DNA of 64,000 nucleotides, from NCBI RefSeq assembly GCF_963082655.1, contig NC_081553.1, forward strand, positions 187,795,752-187,859,751, written 5' to 3'. The stretch comes from Stomoxys calcitrans. Its lineage: Eukaryota > Arthropoda > Insecta > Diptera > Muscidae. A program made the position numbers and the translations under genes. The notes below the pieces were generated by a model. The model saw only the letters and a program-made list of their open reading frames with translations, did no database searches and was not told the origin of the DNA. Below, piece by piece: positions 53,511-64,000 of the stretch (position 1 is its first letter; each line of letters opens with the position of its first letter).

Positions 53511-55835
53511 TACCACCATAATATTTGCACCAAGTACTTGGTCATATATAATTATCCAAGGTGGCGGATAAGTAATCGCTATACAAATATTAGCACTAAT
53601 ACGCACCCATGTCCCCTTTCTAATAATCGCTGGATTTTATATCGCCTCAAAACTTTTGAATATATTTTATTCAAGTTTCCTTTTTTATTCAAAGTTCCTC
53701 GAGTGAAGAACACTGTTAGGTGCTGGACACACACACACACACATATTGTTCCTCCAAAGAGTAAACTTATATTGGTAGTATTTTTTTTTCGAAATAAAAG
53801 TAAAAAGGAAACTGAATCCATTTTCCCATTTTGGCAAAGTGATGAGAAAAGCTTTGGGATGACAGCAAGCAAAGCCCCTTAACAAATGTACATATATCTA
53901 ATTTTAAATCTTTGCTTTTTTTTCGGTAGAAAAATAAGATTACCAAAAAGCAAGAGTAGATTTTAAAACGGAACGAAGAAAAATTTCTCGGAAAATCTGG
54001 TCTATCACCATTGTTTCACATTTTTCTCTGTTGAACTGCAAAGTAACATTTCAAAAATCCATTAATTGACAAAATTGCCACATTCATACTGAGCTGTAAC
54101 GAGATTTATGGACTCATATCGATTTCCTTTGTTAAGAGTATCCATGGCGATGCTTCTTTAATCATGGGCCATATATTCCCTAGTACGAGTATGACCAACC
54201 AACACCCATTTTGTTCGATATAATGGAAAGCCAAGCAAGCATTATCTCTAGAAGCCTTTTGGATTGAAGCATTGCCGGTTACTTGAATTTTGAAGGCTCT
54301 TCTCCCCTAGAGAAGTTAGGTTGATGGATGGTGGGTAGTAGATGGTGCTGAAACTACGTGTATGGCTTGAGAAAAATTTCTTTGTATCTCTTCTGTTTCA
54401 TTGCCATGGCAGGACTTTTGAAAATTCTCCAACTAGAAACTCTTACATAAATACACAGAAGGTTTCGTCAATGGCTTCAACAATGATGTGGGTTTTTCCC
54501 ATATTTTTGTTAAGGTTTCACATGAGTATTTCCTTTATGAGTGGCAGGGAGTTGGGAAATGTATGCTTTGGCCTTTTTATTGCCATGTGGCCAACAGTGA
54601 ATGACATTTGCTTTGAATTCTATGCGAATTTGAACAAACTGTTAAATGGTGTCAAAAAGTGGGCAAACCTTGGCAAAGAAGAAAAGGCAAACCAACTCTA
54701 ACAGAAAAAAGAAGAAAAAGAAAAAACGAAAAAAATAAATACAAGGAAAATGACTTTGTAAAACCCACACTTAAATGATGGCAACAAAACATTTTCTTTT
54801 TCCCCTATCTTTTGCCACTCCCATCCCAGCTAAGATACCGTTGAGCAAGATACGCATTCACAAACACACAAACACACACATATACACATAAAACAAATGA
54901 GCTCATAACATCTTTGCGAAATTTTCCTTTTTGGCCATGTTCAGTTTGTGAATACCCATTCACTCCTCAGCAGTGGAAAACAAATTGAAAAGTTTCAAAA
55001 AGAAAACAACTTTGCAAAAGTGTCAACTGTAAAATGACGTTAAGCTAAGAGCAAAATGTTGCAGTACAAAGAATCTTCAAAACGCCCAAAAGCATCTTCT
55101 GAGAAATTCAATGAACTTTGGTGTAAGACTTTTCCCAAAATAGCTTCACAAAAGTTTTGGTAAATGGGTGGAATTATTCCAATTTGCAGACAGTTTGTCA
55201 TAGAGATGGAAGAATGTTGTCTTTCTTTAGTTGCATTATAAAAAAGAGCATTGATTTCTAAAGAGCAAAAGATTTTAAAAGGAAAAAAAAAAAACAGAAA
55301 AAACCATTACTGTTTGTATAACCACCTACATCAGATAGAGGGCTTACACCAAGACATTCTAATTAGGTTCGTTAAATGGCGACAATATCAATCAAAGTCT
55401 TCAAGTTTTCCCCCGTTTTCGTGGAGAAATTTGCAAAATTTCCATCTGAGAGATATTTCGGTATCCATGCAGTATTTCTGTTCTTTAATGGAATGTGGTT
55501 ATGGGAAAATTTGCCTATGCCATTGGCCGAGGAGACATGTTGCATCTTCTATCGATAGATATACACAACAATGCGGCTAAGGCATGCCGTGCCGCTGTCC
55601 AGTGCGGAGAGATAGAACATGCGTTTGTGCGACATAATAATATTTTTGATCTTTCAGACTTGATATAAGAGCGATTGAAGTACGACGAGATAGGAGCTAT
55701 CACACGGATGGTGTGGTTTTCAAAACGGCAGTTTAAAATGATAAAAAGTTTGTCGTAGTGGCAGAAATGGTTGATAAGTGTGTCCAAATGTCACCAAAGA
55801 AGGTGAATAATGTTCAATATACTCTGCCATTTCAT
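53511..55835. other. Unique sequence, no gene supported
   Basis: (CA)n is near 53729-53746 and near 54862-54890. A 119-codon plus frame at 54342-54701 has no recognisable domain, so I do not call it. Otherwise plain AT-rich DNA. Confidence 0.5.
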
Positions 55836-55837
55836 TA

Positions 55838-55927
55838 TGGAAAAACTCAGAAACAAGCCACGGCAGCAAATCGTTGAAAATAATTATCAAAAATCACGAG
55901 CAAGGAAAAAAAAACCATCGCTTGTGA
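55838..55927 (+). pseudogene. Possible mariner-type transposase N-terminal scrap
   Basis: The plus frame MEKLRNKPRQQIVENNYQKS resembles the helix-turn-helix start of Tc1/mariner transposases (E-x-R-xx-IVEFYxxN). It is cut after about 30 codons by a SINE1. It is too short to be firm. Confidence 0.3.
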
Positions 55928-56240
55928 AAATTACCCCATGAACATTCCCCTAAGGAACTGGGGCAAACTTCTCACATAGCACTGAGTACTGTCGAAATCA
56001 AATTTTCAGCTGAATTATAAGGGGGCCTCCTTTTTATAGCCGAGTCCGAATGGCATGCTGCAGTGCGATACTTCTTTTGGGGAGAAGTTTTGACATGGCA
56101 TGGTACCTCACAAATGTCGCCAGCATTTGGAGGTTAAAAACAACGCTGAACATTTTTTCTAGTGTTCTCGCCATGATTTGAACCCAGGCGTTCAGCGTCA
56201 TAAGCGGACCTGCTAACCTCTGCGTTACGGTGGCCTCCTT
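55928..56240 (-). mobile_element. SINE1, reverse
   Basis: The 3' end catgaacattcccctaagga is at 55938. The body tagccgagtccgaatggcat is at 56038. The tRNA-like head is at 56165-56238 on the minus strand (box B ggtttgaatcc reading as a mutated ggttcgaatcc). It is full length. Confidence 0.9.
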
Positions 56241-58019
56241 GTTATGACCTTTTTAATCGCCCCATTGAATCAAAAATCAATGCTGTTATCACCAAATTTC
56301 TCACCAAGTTCACTTTGTCTGCATAGAAGTGAGTTGTGTTCTGTCTTTCGTCTGTTTGGTTCTTTTGAATATCCAGATCCAGAAACTATGCGACTGATGA
56401 GGGTTGCATCCGGTCTAGCGAATCAACAATTGATGCTGTTGTTACCAAATTTCGTAGCAAATTCATTTAAGTGGGCATTGAACCACCGACTCTTTGTGGT
56501 TTTTGTTATAGAAGTGTGGTGTGTTCCATCTTTGGTCTTTTTGGTGCTGTTGAATATCCTGATCCAGGAAATCTGCGACTAAGGCGGGTTTCCTCTGAAT
56601 GGATCTGGGTCTGAGTCGAGCGGTCTTGGCTGATAGTAGTTAACCTGGTGACATGTGTCGTGTGGTCCCTGGTCACAATTGGGACACAATCGGGACACAC
56701 ATCCTGCACGTTGGCATCAATCCTTGTCCTGCCGTAGTTAAGTCAGCTGCACCTGCCGGATCATAAATGCATCTGCTGGATCATAAACCAGGTGACATGT
56801 GTCGTGTGGTCCCAGATTTCTCACCAAGTTCACTTTGGTCTGCATTGAACCACCGACCATCTTTGGTCTTTTTGGTGCTGTTGAATATCCTGATCCAGGA
56901 ACTCTGCTACTTAGGCAGGTTGCCTCTGAATGGATCTGGGCCTGAGTCGAGTGGTCTTGGCTGATAGTAGTTAACCTGGTGACATGTGTCGTGTGGTCCC
57001 TGGCCACAATCGGGACACACATCCTGCACGTTGACATCAATCCTTGTCCTGCCGTAGTTGAGGCGGCTGCAGCGGCCGGATCATAAACCAGGTGACATGT
57101 GTGGTCCCAGATCACAATCGGGCTACACATCCTGCACTTTGGCATCAATCCTTGTTCTGCAAGAGTTGAGGCGGCTGCAACTGCCGTATCATAAATGAGT
57201 CAATACTACTCAGGTTTATTGGGAGAAGTCAATTTCTTCAGGTGCAATGGCATCAATCCTTGTTCTGCAATAGTTGAGTTGAAATGAGCCAATACTACTC
57301 TGGTTTGCTGGGGGAGGTCAATTTCTTCAGGTGCAATGGGAGTTATTCTCCAAGGCCCACATACACCCAGTAGCTATTCACCGCATATACTGTCGTGTCT
57401 GAATGAAAGTTGTCTAGACCCACGTGATTTGCCTCTTGGTCTAGAGATTCTCTCTTGTATTGCAGAACCTCTCGCTCTAGATCATATACACCATAGGGCT
57501 TCTGGGCGGTAGATACCTATGCACAAGATAACGATTTGGATGGTCCCTGCAATAACAGTCCATAATGGGCTTCTAGGCGGTAGATACCTATGCACAAGAT
57601 AACGATTTGGATGGTCCCTGCAATAGCAGCCCCTAAATTATTGCTTAGACAGCATGTAGTTATGTCCTCGCATGGGTAGGATTTTTGCCTCCTGCTGTAG
57701 GTAGCCTACATGAGAACTGATAAGACAGTTCTCGCAGTTCGAAAAGCGAAATTTTGACAGATCTAAATATTTGTCCACTGCGTGTCACATAGCTAGCGAG
57801 GCCACACTGGCGCTACATAACATACCAGAGACCGGCCAATTGTTTTGTACGTGGTCAACTAGGCTTGTTTGTTGTCTTTGTAGCCACATTTTCATGTGGA
57901 GGTGGCGATCCTCATCAAGCTCCCATAGGTGAGCAAGCTCGTTCCGATCCAAAGGTCTGATCGCTGCGGGAAAAGGGCGATCAATCCTTTCAAGGCAGAC
58001 TACCACTTTAACATAACCT

Positions 58020-58340
58020 AAGCTACGAATGTCATCCAAAGCTTTGGGCCTCGACGGAATCTCTACACGAATGCTAAAGAGTCTGCATCTAAATACCTGG
58101 AGTCGTGTAACTTACAACTGCTCTCAATCTGTCTTGAAGCACTCTTTTAATTGCCGATGTCTGGAAGAAGAGTAGATGAATACCGCTACAAAAGCCTGGA
58201 AAGAACCGGAACAAGGGGGAGTTGTACAAACCGATTTACCTTCTCTCACCAGTAGACAAGACGCTTGAGGACTATTCTCCCCAACTGTTCTCGTTGGAGA
58301 CCTTCCATTCGCCGGTCATCCATTGGTTATTTAAACGCGA
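58020..58340 (+). pseudogene. LINE-C-type RT fragment in opposite orientation
   Basis: Plus-strand frames read SSKALGLDGISTRMLKSL, then LYKPIYLLSPVDKTLEDYSP. They are the same RT segment as KLSKTLSPDRISTLML, then PISFLSPVGKTLKDYSS, on the minus strand at 59.5-59.8 kb. It runs directly into an S1-like unit at 58330. Confidence 0.75.
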
Positions 58341-58560
58341 CTTGCTTTGTCATATCGAGCATCATAGGTTATCAGTATTTGTGCAAGAGCAGGTGCCACC
58401 CGATCTCTCACTGAGACTCTCCACTCGATACCGCTGATTGTCTGCGACTGCCGTTGCACTTACTCTGTATGGAGCATGCCACTATCCCTAACTTGTGTGT
58501 ACGAGCCCGGTAGCTCGCAGCTTAGCTCCTCGTGACTGCAATGAAAACCACACATATCGG
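58325..58560 (+). repeat. Diverged S1 unit and flank
   Basis: The words attggttatttaaacgcgac, gagcatcataggttatcagt, gtgccacccgatctctcact and gagactctccactcg follow the order of the 179-bp unit at 60.4-63.6 kb. After it, gcagcttagctcctcg resembles the sequence that ends the large array (tttagctccccgcc at 63675). Confidence 0.65.
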
Positions 58561-60325
58561 ACCTCAATGTTTCAGCCTGTGCGGTGCTCACAGCTATCCC
58601 GTGCAGGTAGGTTTCTTTATCAGCACTCTAAGTGCTGCCTGAAAGTGACTTGAGGACCTTGTTTCTATTTCTGACCTTATCACGAACTGCAGTGGCATGT
58701 GGGGAGAATGTGTGTTCCAGCCTGTGCGGTACTCACAGCTATCCCGTGCAGGTAGGTTTCTTTATCAGCATCCCAAGTGCTGCTGTCAAGTGACTAGTGG
58801 ACCTTGTTTCTATCTCTGACCTTATCACGAACTGCAGTGGCATGTGGGGAGAATGTGTAAGAGCTGTCAAATGTGACGCCAAGTATTTTGGGAAACCTGA
58901 TGATGGTCAGAATCATTTACCCATCGACTTGCCCATTCAGCTCATTGTTCACCTCACTCGTATTTGTAGTGAACAATGTGGCTGAAGCTTTGGTATCGGA
59001 TATCTTCAAATCTCTTGCAGCAAAATAGGGGGCAAGTTCGGCAGTTGTCATCAATGGGTGTGGGAACTGATGTCATGGTCGAACAATTGTCCTCATATCA
59101 TATAATCTGAATGAAGTCTGCCTTGGGTGGAATGGATGATAGCTAGAAGTTAAACAGTCCCGGAGATATCACCCCGCCTTGGGGAAGTCCCTGTTTCACT
59201 CCAAGCCATTTCGACTTCTTATCCTTAAAATCGACAAATGACTGGCCACCACACAGATAATTCGCTATCCAGCGTTAAAGGCCTGTTTGGAGGGACGTGT
59301 TGGTGATGTCCTCAAATGGTTTGGCATGGCTGCCCATATCGAATGCCTTCGATAGGTTCAGTGCCATGAGCCACGTCCTATCACATAGCCTGGGTTGATT
59401 AAAGCCACGGCAAATGTGTGCGGTGAAGGCATAAACAGCAGTTGTTGTGTTGGGCAGTCTGCGAAATCCATGCTGATGATCGGCGAATGACAATTCTCCC
59501 ACAAAGCTCGGGAGGAGTAGTCCTTTAGCGTCTTGCCTACTGGTGAGAGAAAGGAGATCGGTTTGTATGACTCCCAGTTGCATGGGTCCTTACCAGACTT
59601 CCGTAGCAGTATCATTTTCCCCTTCATCCTGGCAGCGGGTATTATAAAAATGCTCCAAGACAGGTTGAGGACAATTTTAAGTTATTCGACTCCTAGTAGA
59701 TCCAGATTCGTCAGCATCAGTGTAGATATTCTGTCGGGGCTCAAAGTCTTGGATAACTTTACACCGCGGATGATATTAGTAACTTCATCCACAATAAATT
59801 TTGATGGCTGTACATCGGCTGGGAGACCACAGATACGACAAATTGCTCTCCTCCTGGCCTTGCCACTCTCGGCATCCTCAATAAATTGACGATTGAATAA
59901 CCGGCTGCATATTTTGTCATTACAGTTTCGTCGCCAAAAGTGACTGAGGACGAGGCTGGACAGCTGCCGTATTTCCTCTCTGAACTTCTTAAAAAATATC
60001 CTGGCGCTAATAAGCCTGATGTTGAAAAATTTGTCTTTTATGCGGATTGTGGCTAGCCTCCCATCCACTGGCATAAAGCTGGAGACAAGGTGTTTCAGTC
60101 TCCGACTAACCTCAAATCCACAGCCAAACTCATGCCTCGTGTCATGGCAGCTATAGTATATTTTGTCACCGTTTGGTGTTGTTGTGACGGCATTCTCGGT
60201 CCATCGCACTACCAGCAAGGCGGTCATATCTGCCTTGTACTTCTCCAATACATCCGCCAATGCGTATACCAGATTCTCAAATCATGGTCCTTTTTTTTGC
60301 GGGGTTGGTCAACGTTAGGGGAGTT

Positions 60326-63300
60326 CGTTCTTTCTATTCCTTTGTTTCTGAGAGTAATTTTTATAGTTTTCCGAATGCGAATTGATGCCCCATCCTCAAG
60401 TTTTATGTGGGATCGCTTCAAGACCAGCCGGCTCGTTTCCGGAACGAACGCTATATTGACTATAGTTTATTTGAAGGCGCCAATAGCTTGGAGGTCACCG
60501 TGGCGCAGAGGTTAGCATGTCCGCCTATGACGCTGAACGCCTGGGTTCGAAGCCTGGCGAGACCATCAGAAAAAAAATTTTCAGCGGTGGTTTTCCCCTC
60601 CTAATGTTGGCAACATTTGTGAGGTACTATGCCATGTAAAACTTCTCTCTAAAGAGGTGTCGCGCTGCGGCACGCCGTTCGGACTCGGCTACAAAAAAAG
60701 GAGGACCCTTATCATTGAGCTTAAACTTGAATCAGACTGCACTCATTATTATGTGAGAAGTTTGCCCCTGTTCCTTAGTGGAATGTTCATGGGCAAAATT
60801 TGCATTTGCAATAGCTTGGCCTGTCAGCATCATTGGCACTCAGTATTTTAACAAGAGTCAGTGCCACCTGGCCCCTCACTGAGACTTTTCTCCCATAATC
60901 GCTGACTAACCCGACGCTCGCCTACAGCTGGCCCTTACTTGGGAAAAGATGCTGACATTGGCCATTGTTTATTTGAAGGCGCCAATAGCTTGGCTTGTCT
61001 TTCGAGCGTCATTTGCTCTCGATATTTTAACAAGAGTTAGTGCCACCAAGCCCCTCACTGAGACTCTTCTCCCATAATCGCTGACTAACCCGACGCTCGC
61101 CTACAGCCGGCCCTTACTTGGGAACAGATGCTGACATTGGCCATTGTTTATTTGAAGGCGCCAATAGCTTGGCTGGTCTTTCGAGCGTCATTGGCACCCG
61201 GTATTTTAACAAGAGTCGATGCCACCTGGTGCCACCCCTCACTGAAATTCTTCTCCCATAATCGCTGACTGACCCGACGCTCGCCTACAGCTGGCCCTTA
61301 CTTGGGAAAAGTTGCTGAAATTGGCCATTGGTTATTTGAAGGCGCCAATAGCTTGGCTGGTCTTTCGAGCGTCATTGGCACTCGGTATTTTTACAAGAGT
61401 CGGTGCCAACTGGCACCTCACTGAGACTCTCCTCCCATAATCGCTGACTGACCCGACGCTCGCCTACAGCCCGCCTTTACTTGGGAACACATGCTGACAT
61501 TGGCCATTGGTTTTTTGAAGGCGCCAATAGCTTGGCTTGTCAGTTTAAGCATCATTGGCACTCAGTATTTTAACAAGAGTCAGTGCCACCTGGCCCCTCA
61601 TTGAGACTTTTCTCCCATAATCGCTGACTGACCCGAAGCTTGCCTACAGACGGCCCTTACTTGGGAACACATGCTGACATTGGCCATTGGTTTCTTGAAG
61701 GCGCCAATAGCTTGGCTGGTCTTTCGAGCGTCATTGGCTCTCAGTATTTCAACAAGAGTCGGTGCCACCTGGCCACTCACTGAGACTTTTCTCCCATAAT
61801 CGCTGACTGACCCGACGCTCGCCTACAGCCGGCCCTTACTTGGGAACAGATGCTGACATGGGCCATTGGTTTTTTGAAGACGCCAATAGCTTGGCTGGTC
61901 TTTCGAGCGTCATTGGCACTCGGTGTATTAACAAGAGTCGGTGCCACCTCGCCCCTCACTGAGACTTTTCTCCCATAATCGCTGACTGACCCGAAGCTCG
62001 CCTACAGCCGGCCCTTACTTGGGAACAGATGCTGACATTGGCCATTGGTTTTTTGAAGGCGCCAATAGCTTGGCTGGTCTTTCGAGCGTCATTGACACCC
62101 GGTATTTTAACAAGAGTCGGTGCCACCTGGCCCCTCACTGAGATTCTTCTCCCATAATCGCTGACTAACCCGACGCTCGCCTACACCTGGCCCTCACTTG
62201 GGAACAGATGCTGACATTGGCCATTGGTTTTTTGAAGGCGCCAATAGCTTGGCTTGCCTTTCGAGCGTCATTGGCGCTCAGTATTTTAACAAGAGTCAGT
62301 GCCACCTGGCACCTCACTGAGACTCTCCTCCCATAATCGCTGACTGACCCGACGCTCGCCTACAGCTGGCCCTTACTTGGGAAAAGATGCTGACATTGGC
62401 CATTGGTTATTTGAAGGCGCCAATATCTTGGCTGGTCTTTCGAGCGTCATTGGCACTCGGTGTATTAACAAGAGTCGGTGCCACCTCGCCCCTCACTGAG
62501 ACTTTTCTCCCATAATCGCTGACTGACCCGAAGCTCGCCTACAGCCGGCCCTTACTTGGGAACAGATGCTGACATTGGCCATTGGTTTTTTGAAGGCGCC
62601 AATAGCTTGGCTGGTCTTTCGAGCGTCATTGACACCCGGTATTTTAACAAGAGTCGGTGCCACCTGGCCCCTCACTGAGATTCTTCTCCCATAATCGCTG
62701 ACTAACCCGACGCTCGCCTACAGACGGCCCTTACTTGGGAACAGATGCTGACATTGGCCATTGGTTTTTTGAAGGCGCCAATAGCTTGGCTTGTCTTTCG
62801 AGCGTCATTGGCGCTCAGTATTTTAACAAGAGTCGGTGCCAACTGGCCCATCACTGAGACTCTCCTCCCATAATCGCTGACTGACCCGACGCTCGCCTAC
62901 AGCTGGCCCTCACTTGGGAACAGATGCTGACATTGGCCATTGGTTTTTTGAAGGCCCCAATAGCTTGGCTTGCCTTTCGAGCGTCATTGGCTCTCAGTAT
63001 TTCAACAAGAGTCGGTGCCACCTGGCCCCTCACTGAGATTCTTCTCCCATAATCGCTGACTGACCCGACGCTCGCCTACAGCTGGCCCTCACTTGGGAAC
63101 AGATGCTGACATTGGCTATTGGTTATTTGAAGGCGCCAATATCTTGGCTGGTCTTTCGAGCGTCATTGGCGCTCAGTATTTTAACAAGAGTCGGTGCCAC
63201 CTGGCTCCTCACTGAGCCTCTCCTTCCATAATCGCTGACTGACCCACGCTCGCCTACAGCTGGCCCTCACTTGGGAACACATGCTGACATTGGCGTTTGG

Positions 63301-63760
63301 TTATTTGAAGGCGCCAATATCTTGGCTGGTCTTTCGAGCGTCATTGGCGCTCAGTATTTTAACAAGAGTCGGTGCCAACTGTCACCTCACTGAGACTCTC
63401 CTCCCATAATCACTGACTGACCCGACGCTCGCCTACAGCTGGCCCTCACTTGGGAACAGATGCTGACATTGGCCATTGTTTATTTGAAGGCGCCAATAGC
63501 TGGGCTTGCCTTTCGAGCGTCATTGGCGCTCAGTATTTTAACAAGAGTCGGTGCCACCTGGCCACTCACGGAGACTTTCCTGATGAAATCGCTGACTGCC
63601 CGCGGTCGCATTTGCAGATACTCCGCATGTAATCGCATGGTTTCTACTAGCCGCAGCGTGTGGACGCTTTCAGTTTAGCTCCCCGCCATACCCATGAACA
63701 CAACACAAGTCGGAGTTTGTGTCGGCAGGTAGGACACTTATGTCCAGATAATATGTTTCC
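60326..63760 (+). repeat. S1 tandem array, 179-bp unit, 16 copies
   Basis: The head (ttctttctattcctttgttt, agttttccg) resembles 21777. The word gaaggcgccaatagcttggc (variants) recurs at 60473, 60975, 61156, 61335, 61517, 61697, 61876, 62055, 62235, 62414, 62591, 62771, 62949, 63128, 63307 and 63486, mostly 177-182 bp apart. The first gap is enlarged by a SINE1. Units also carry caagagtcggtgccacctgg and cataatcgctgactgacccg. The array begins about 65 bp upstream of the LINE-C endonuclease frame (minus sense). Chained 60-codon minus frames overlapping at GTGA arise from the repeat and are not called as genes. Confidence 0.95.
60492..60808 (+). mobile_element. SINE1 in the first S1 unit, 317 bp, with 11-bp duplication
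   Basis: The duplication caatagcttgg lies at 60481-60491 and 60809-60819. The head is at 60492-60565 (box A tggcgcagaggttagcatgt, box B gggttcgaagcc). The body has gccgttcggactcggctac. The 3' end is gggcaaaatttgcatttg. This copy is among the most complete and defines the element length. Confidence 0.97.
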
Positions 63761-63922
63761 AGAACATTTCCTACTATCCCACCAAGCTATAGATGCGTTT
63801 GTATGTTTGTATTGGCCAAATACGCTTCTCTAGAGACAGCAGGCTTACCGTGTTATGAAGTCTGCGAATCTTCTTCCCAATGTTGCGATGATCTACAAAT
63901 ATGAGATTTAAGACGTGATGGA
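63761..63922. other. Short unassigned segment
   Basis: No repeat family or coding match recognised between the end of the S1 flank and the terminal SINE1. Confidence 0.4.
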
Positions 63923-64000
63923 AAAGACCGTAGCTCAGAGGTTATCATGTCCGCCTATGACGCTGAATGCCTGGGTTCGAATCCTGGTGAGACCATCAGA
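63923..64000 (+). mobile_element. SINE1 tRNA-like head, cut by window end
   Basis: The segment gaccgtagctcagaggttat (box A) and gggttcgaatcctgg (box B, exact consensus core) end at agaccatcaga, the usual head-body junction. The body would lie beyond the window. Confidence 0.9.

Larger units (their letters stand above)
56245..60262 (-). pseudogene. LINE-C: non-LTR retrotransposon remnant, endonuclease to 3' end
   Basis: Minus strand from 60260. The endonuclease part reads DVLEKYKADMTALLVVRWTE, then HEFGCGFEVSRRL and a RLATIRIK block, then is cut short. The linker and RT follow (FNRQFIEDAESGKARRRAI, KFIVDEVTNIIRGVKLSKTL, PVGKTLKDYSS, ALNLSKAFD). A block encoding PQGGVISP lies near 59170-59195. 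The thumb (ILGVTFDSSYTFSPHATA-like) lies near 58790-58900. Later come SKQFLGGCYRR-like (about 57620) and a knuckle region CPDC with GPHDTCH in three degenerate tandem copies (56500-57190). Tandem duplications also occur at 57496/57567 (71 bp) and 58573/58718 (145 bp). An inverted RT piece and S1 remnant interrupt it at 58020-58560. Confidence 0.8.

Noticed and set aside
54342..54701. 119-codon plus frame
   Set aside because: No recognisable domain. It lies in AT-rich unique DNA and is of a length expected by chance in 64 kb.
60481..60570. Possible genuine tRNA gene at the SINE1 heads
   Set aside because: Box A and B are present, but the acceptor arms do not pair well and each head continues into the SINE body, so these are tRNA-derived, not tRNA genes.
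61598..63033. Chain of 60-codon minus-strand frames, overlapping at GTGA
   Set aside because: They arise from the 179-bp S1 unit, which is not a multiple of three. The starts are GTG, which is not expected as a start in a fly.

Overview
The window looks like non-coding DNA from a fly, most likely a calyptrate (muscid-type) dipteran. The signs are AT-rich unique sequence, decayed LINEs with RNase H, tRNA-derived SINEs, mariner-type elements, and long tandem arrays built on motifs such as gatatagctgccatataaac. I associate those motifs with muscid genomes such as Stomoxys and Musca from memory; no search was run. No intact host gene, true tRNA, rRNA or protein-coding exon was found. Almost every coding-like stretch is a broken transposable element.

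Families (working names): LINE-A (RNase H-bearing non-LTR; 7.3-9.6, 25.1-26.1, 38.3-40.4 and 41.2-42.2 kb); LINE-B (a second RNase H-bearing LINE; 19.1, 31.5-31.9, 32.5-35.3, 47.2-49.0 and 50.3-52.1 kb); LINE-C (56.2-60.3 kb); RTE-like pieces (0.3-1.8 and 15.4-16.1 kb); other LINE pieces (9.9-10.4, 28.2-29.2 and 53.2 kb). SINE1 is about 290-317 bp with a tRNA-like head (ten or more copies). SINE2 is about 175 bp with a tRNA-like head and a tail matching LINE-A (two copies). There are four copies of a mariner MITE and two of a 597-bp foldback mariner derivative. Repeat family A has a 153-bp tandem core, family B a roughly 300-bp core. Other arrays have units of 31, 60, 68, 160, 179 and 353 bp.

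Layout: 0-17.9 kb holds the RTE-like remnant, family A, a LINE-A nested in a SINE1, a degenerate 160-bp array and a CpG-rich tandem block. 19-22 kb is family B with a foldback insert. 22-27 kb is mostly unique sequence with a 353-bp tandem repeat and a LINE-A tail. 27-36 kb is layered family A, LINEs, SINEs and a foldback. 36-46 kb holds SINE2, a MITE, LINE-A with a 61-codon in-frame array, and family A and B arrays. 46-53 kb has two LINE-B copies, one inserted into family B, and a 31-bp hairpin satellite split by a MITE. 53-56 kb is mostly unique. 56-64 kb is LINE-C with a 16-unit 179-bp array directly on its 5' side.

The observation that best explains the window is a pair of juxtaposed splice sites in unique sequence on the + strand, at 23.07 and 50.12 kb. 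Each has a pyrimidine tract and CTAG immediately followed by GTAAGC, with a second donor-like site 49-59 nt downstream. This is the architecture of dipteran recursive splicing sites. It suggests, but does not prove, that the whole window lies inside one very long intron of a + strand gene. The elements also show their order of insertion through nesting and target-site duplications, and many LINE remnants carry internal tandem duplications of conserved coding segments.
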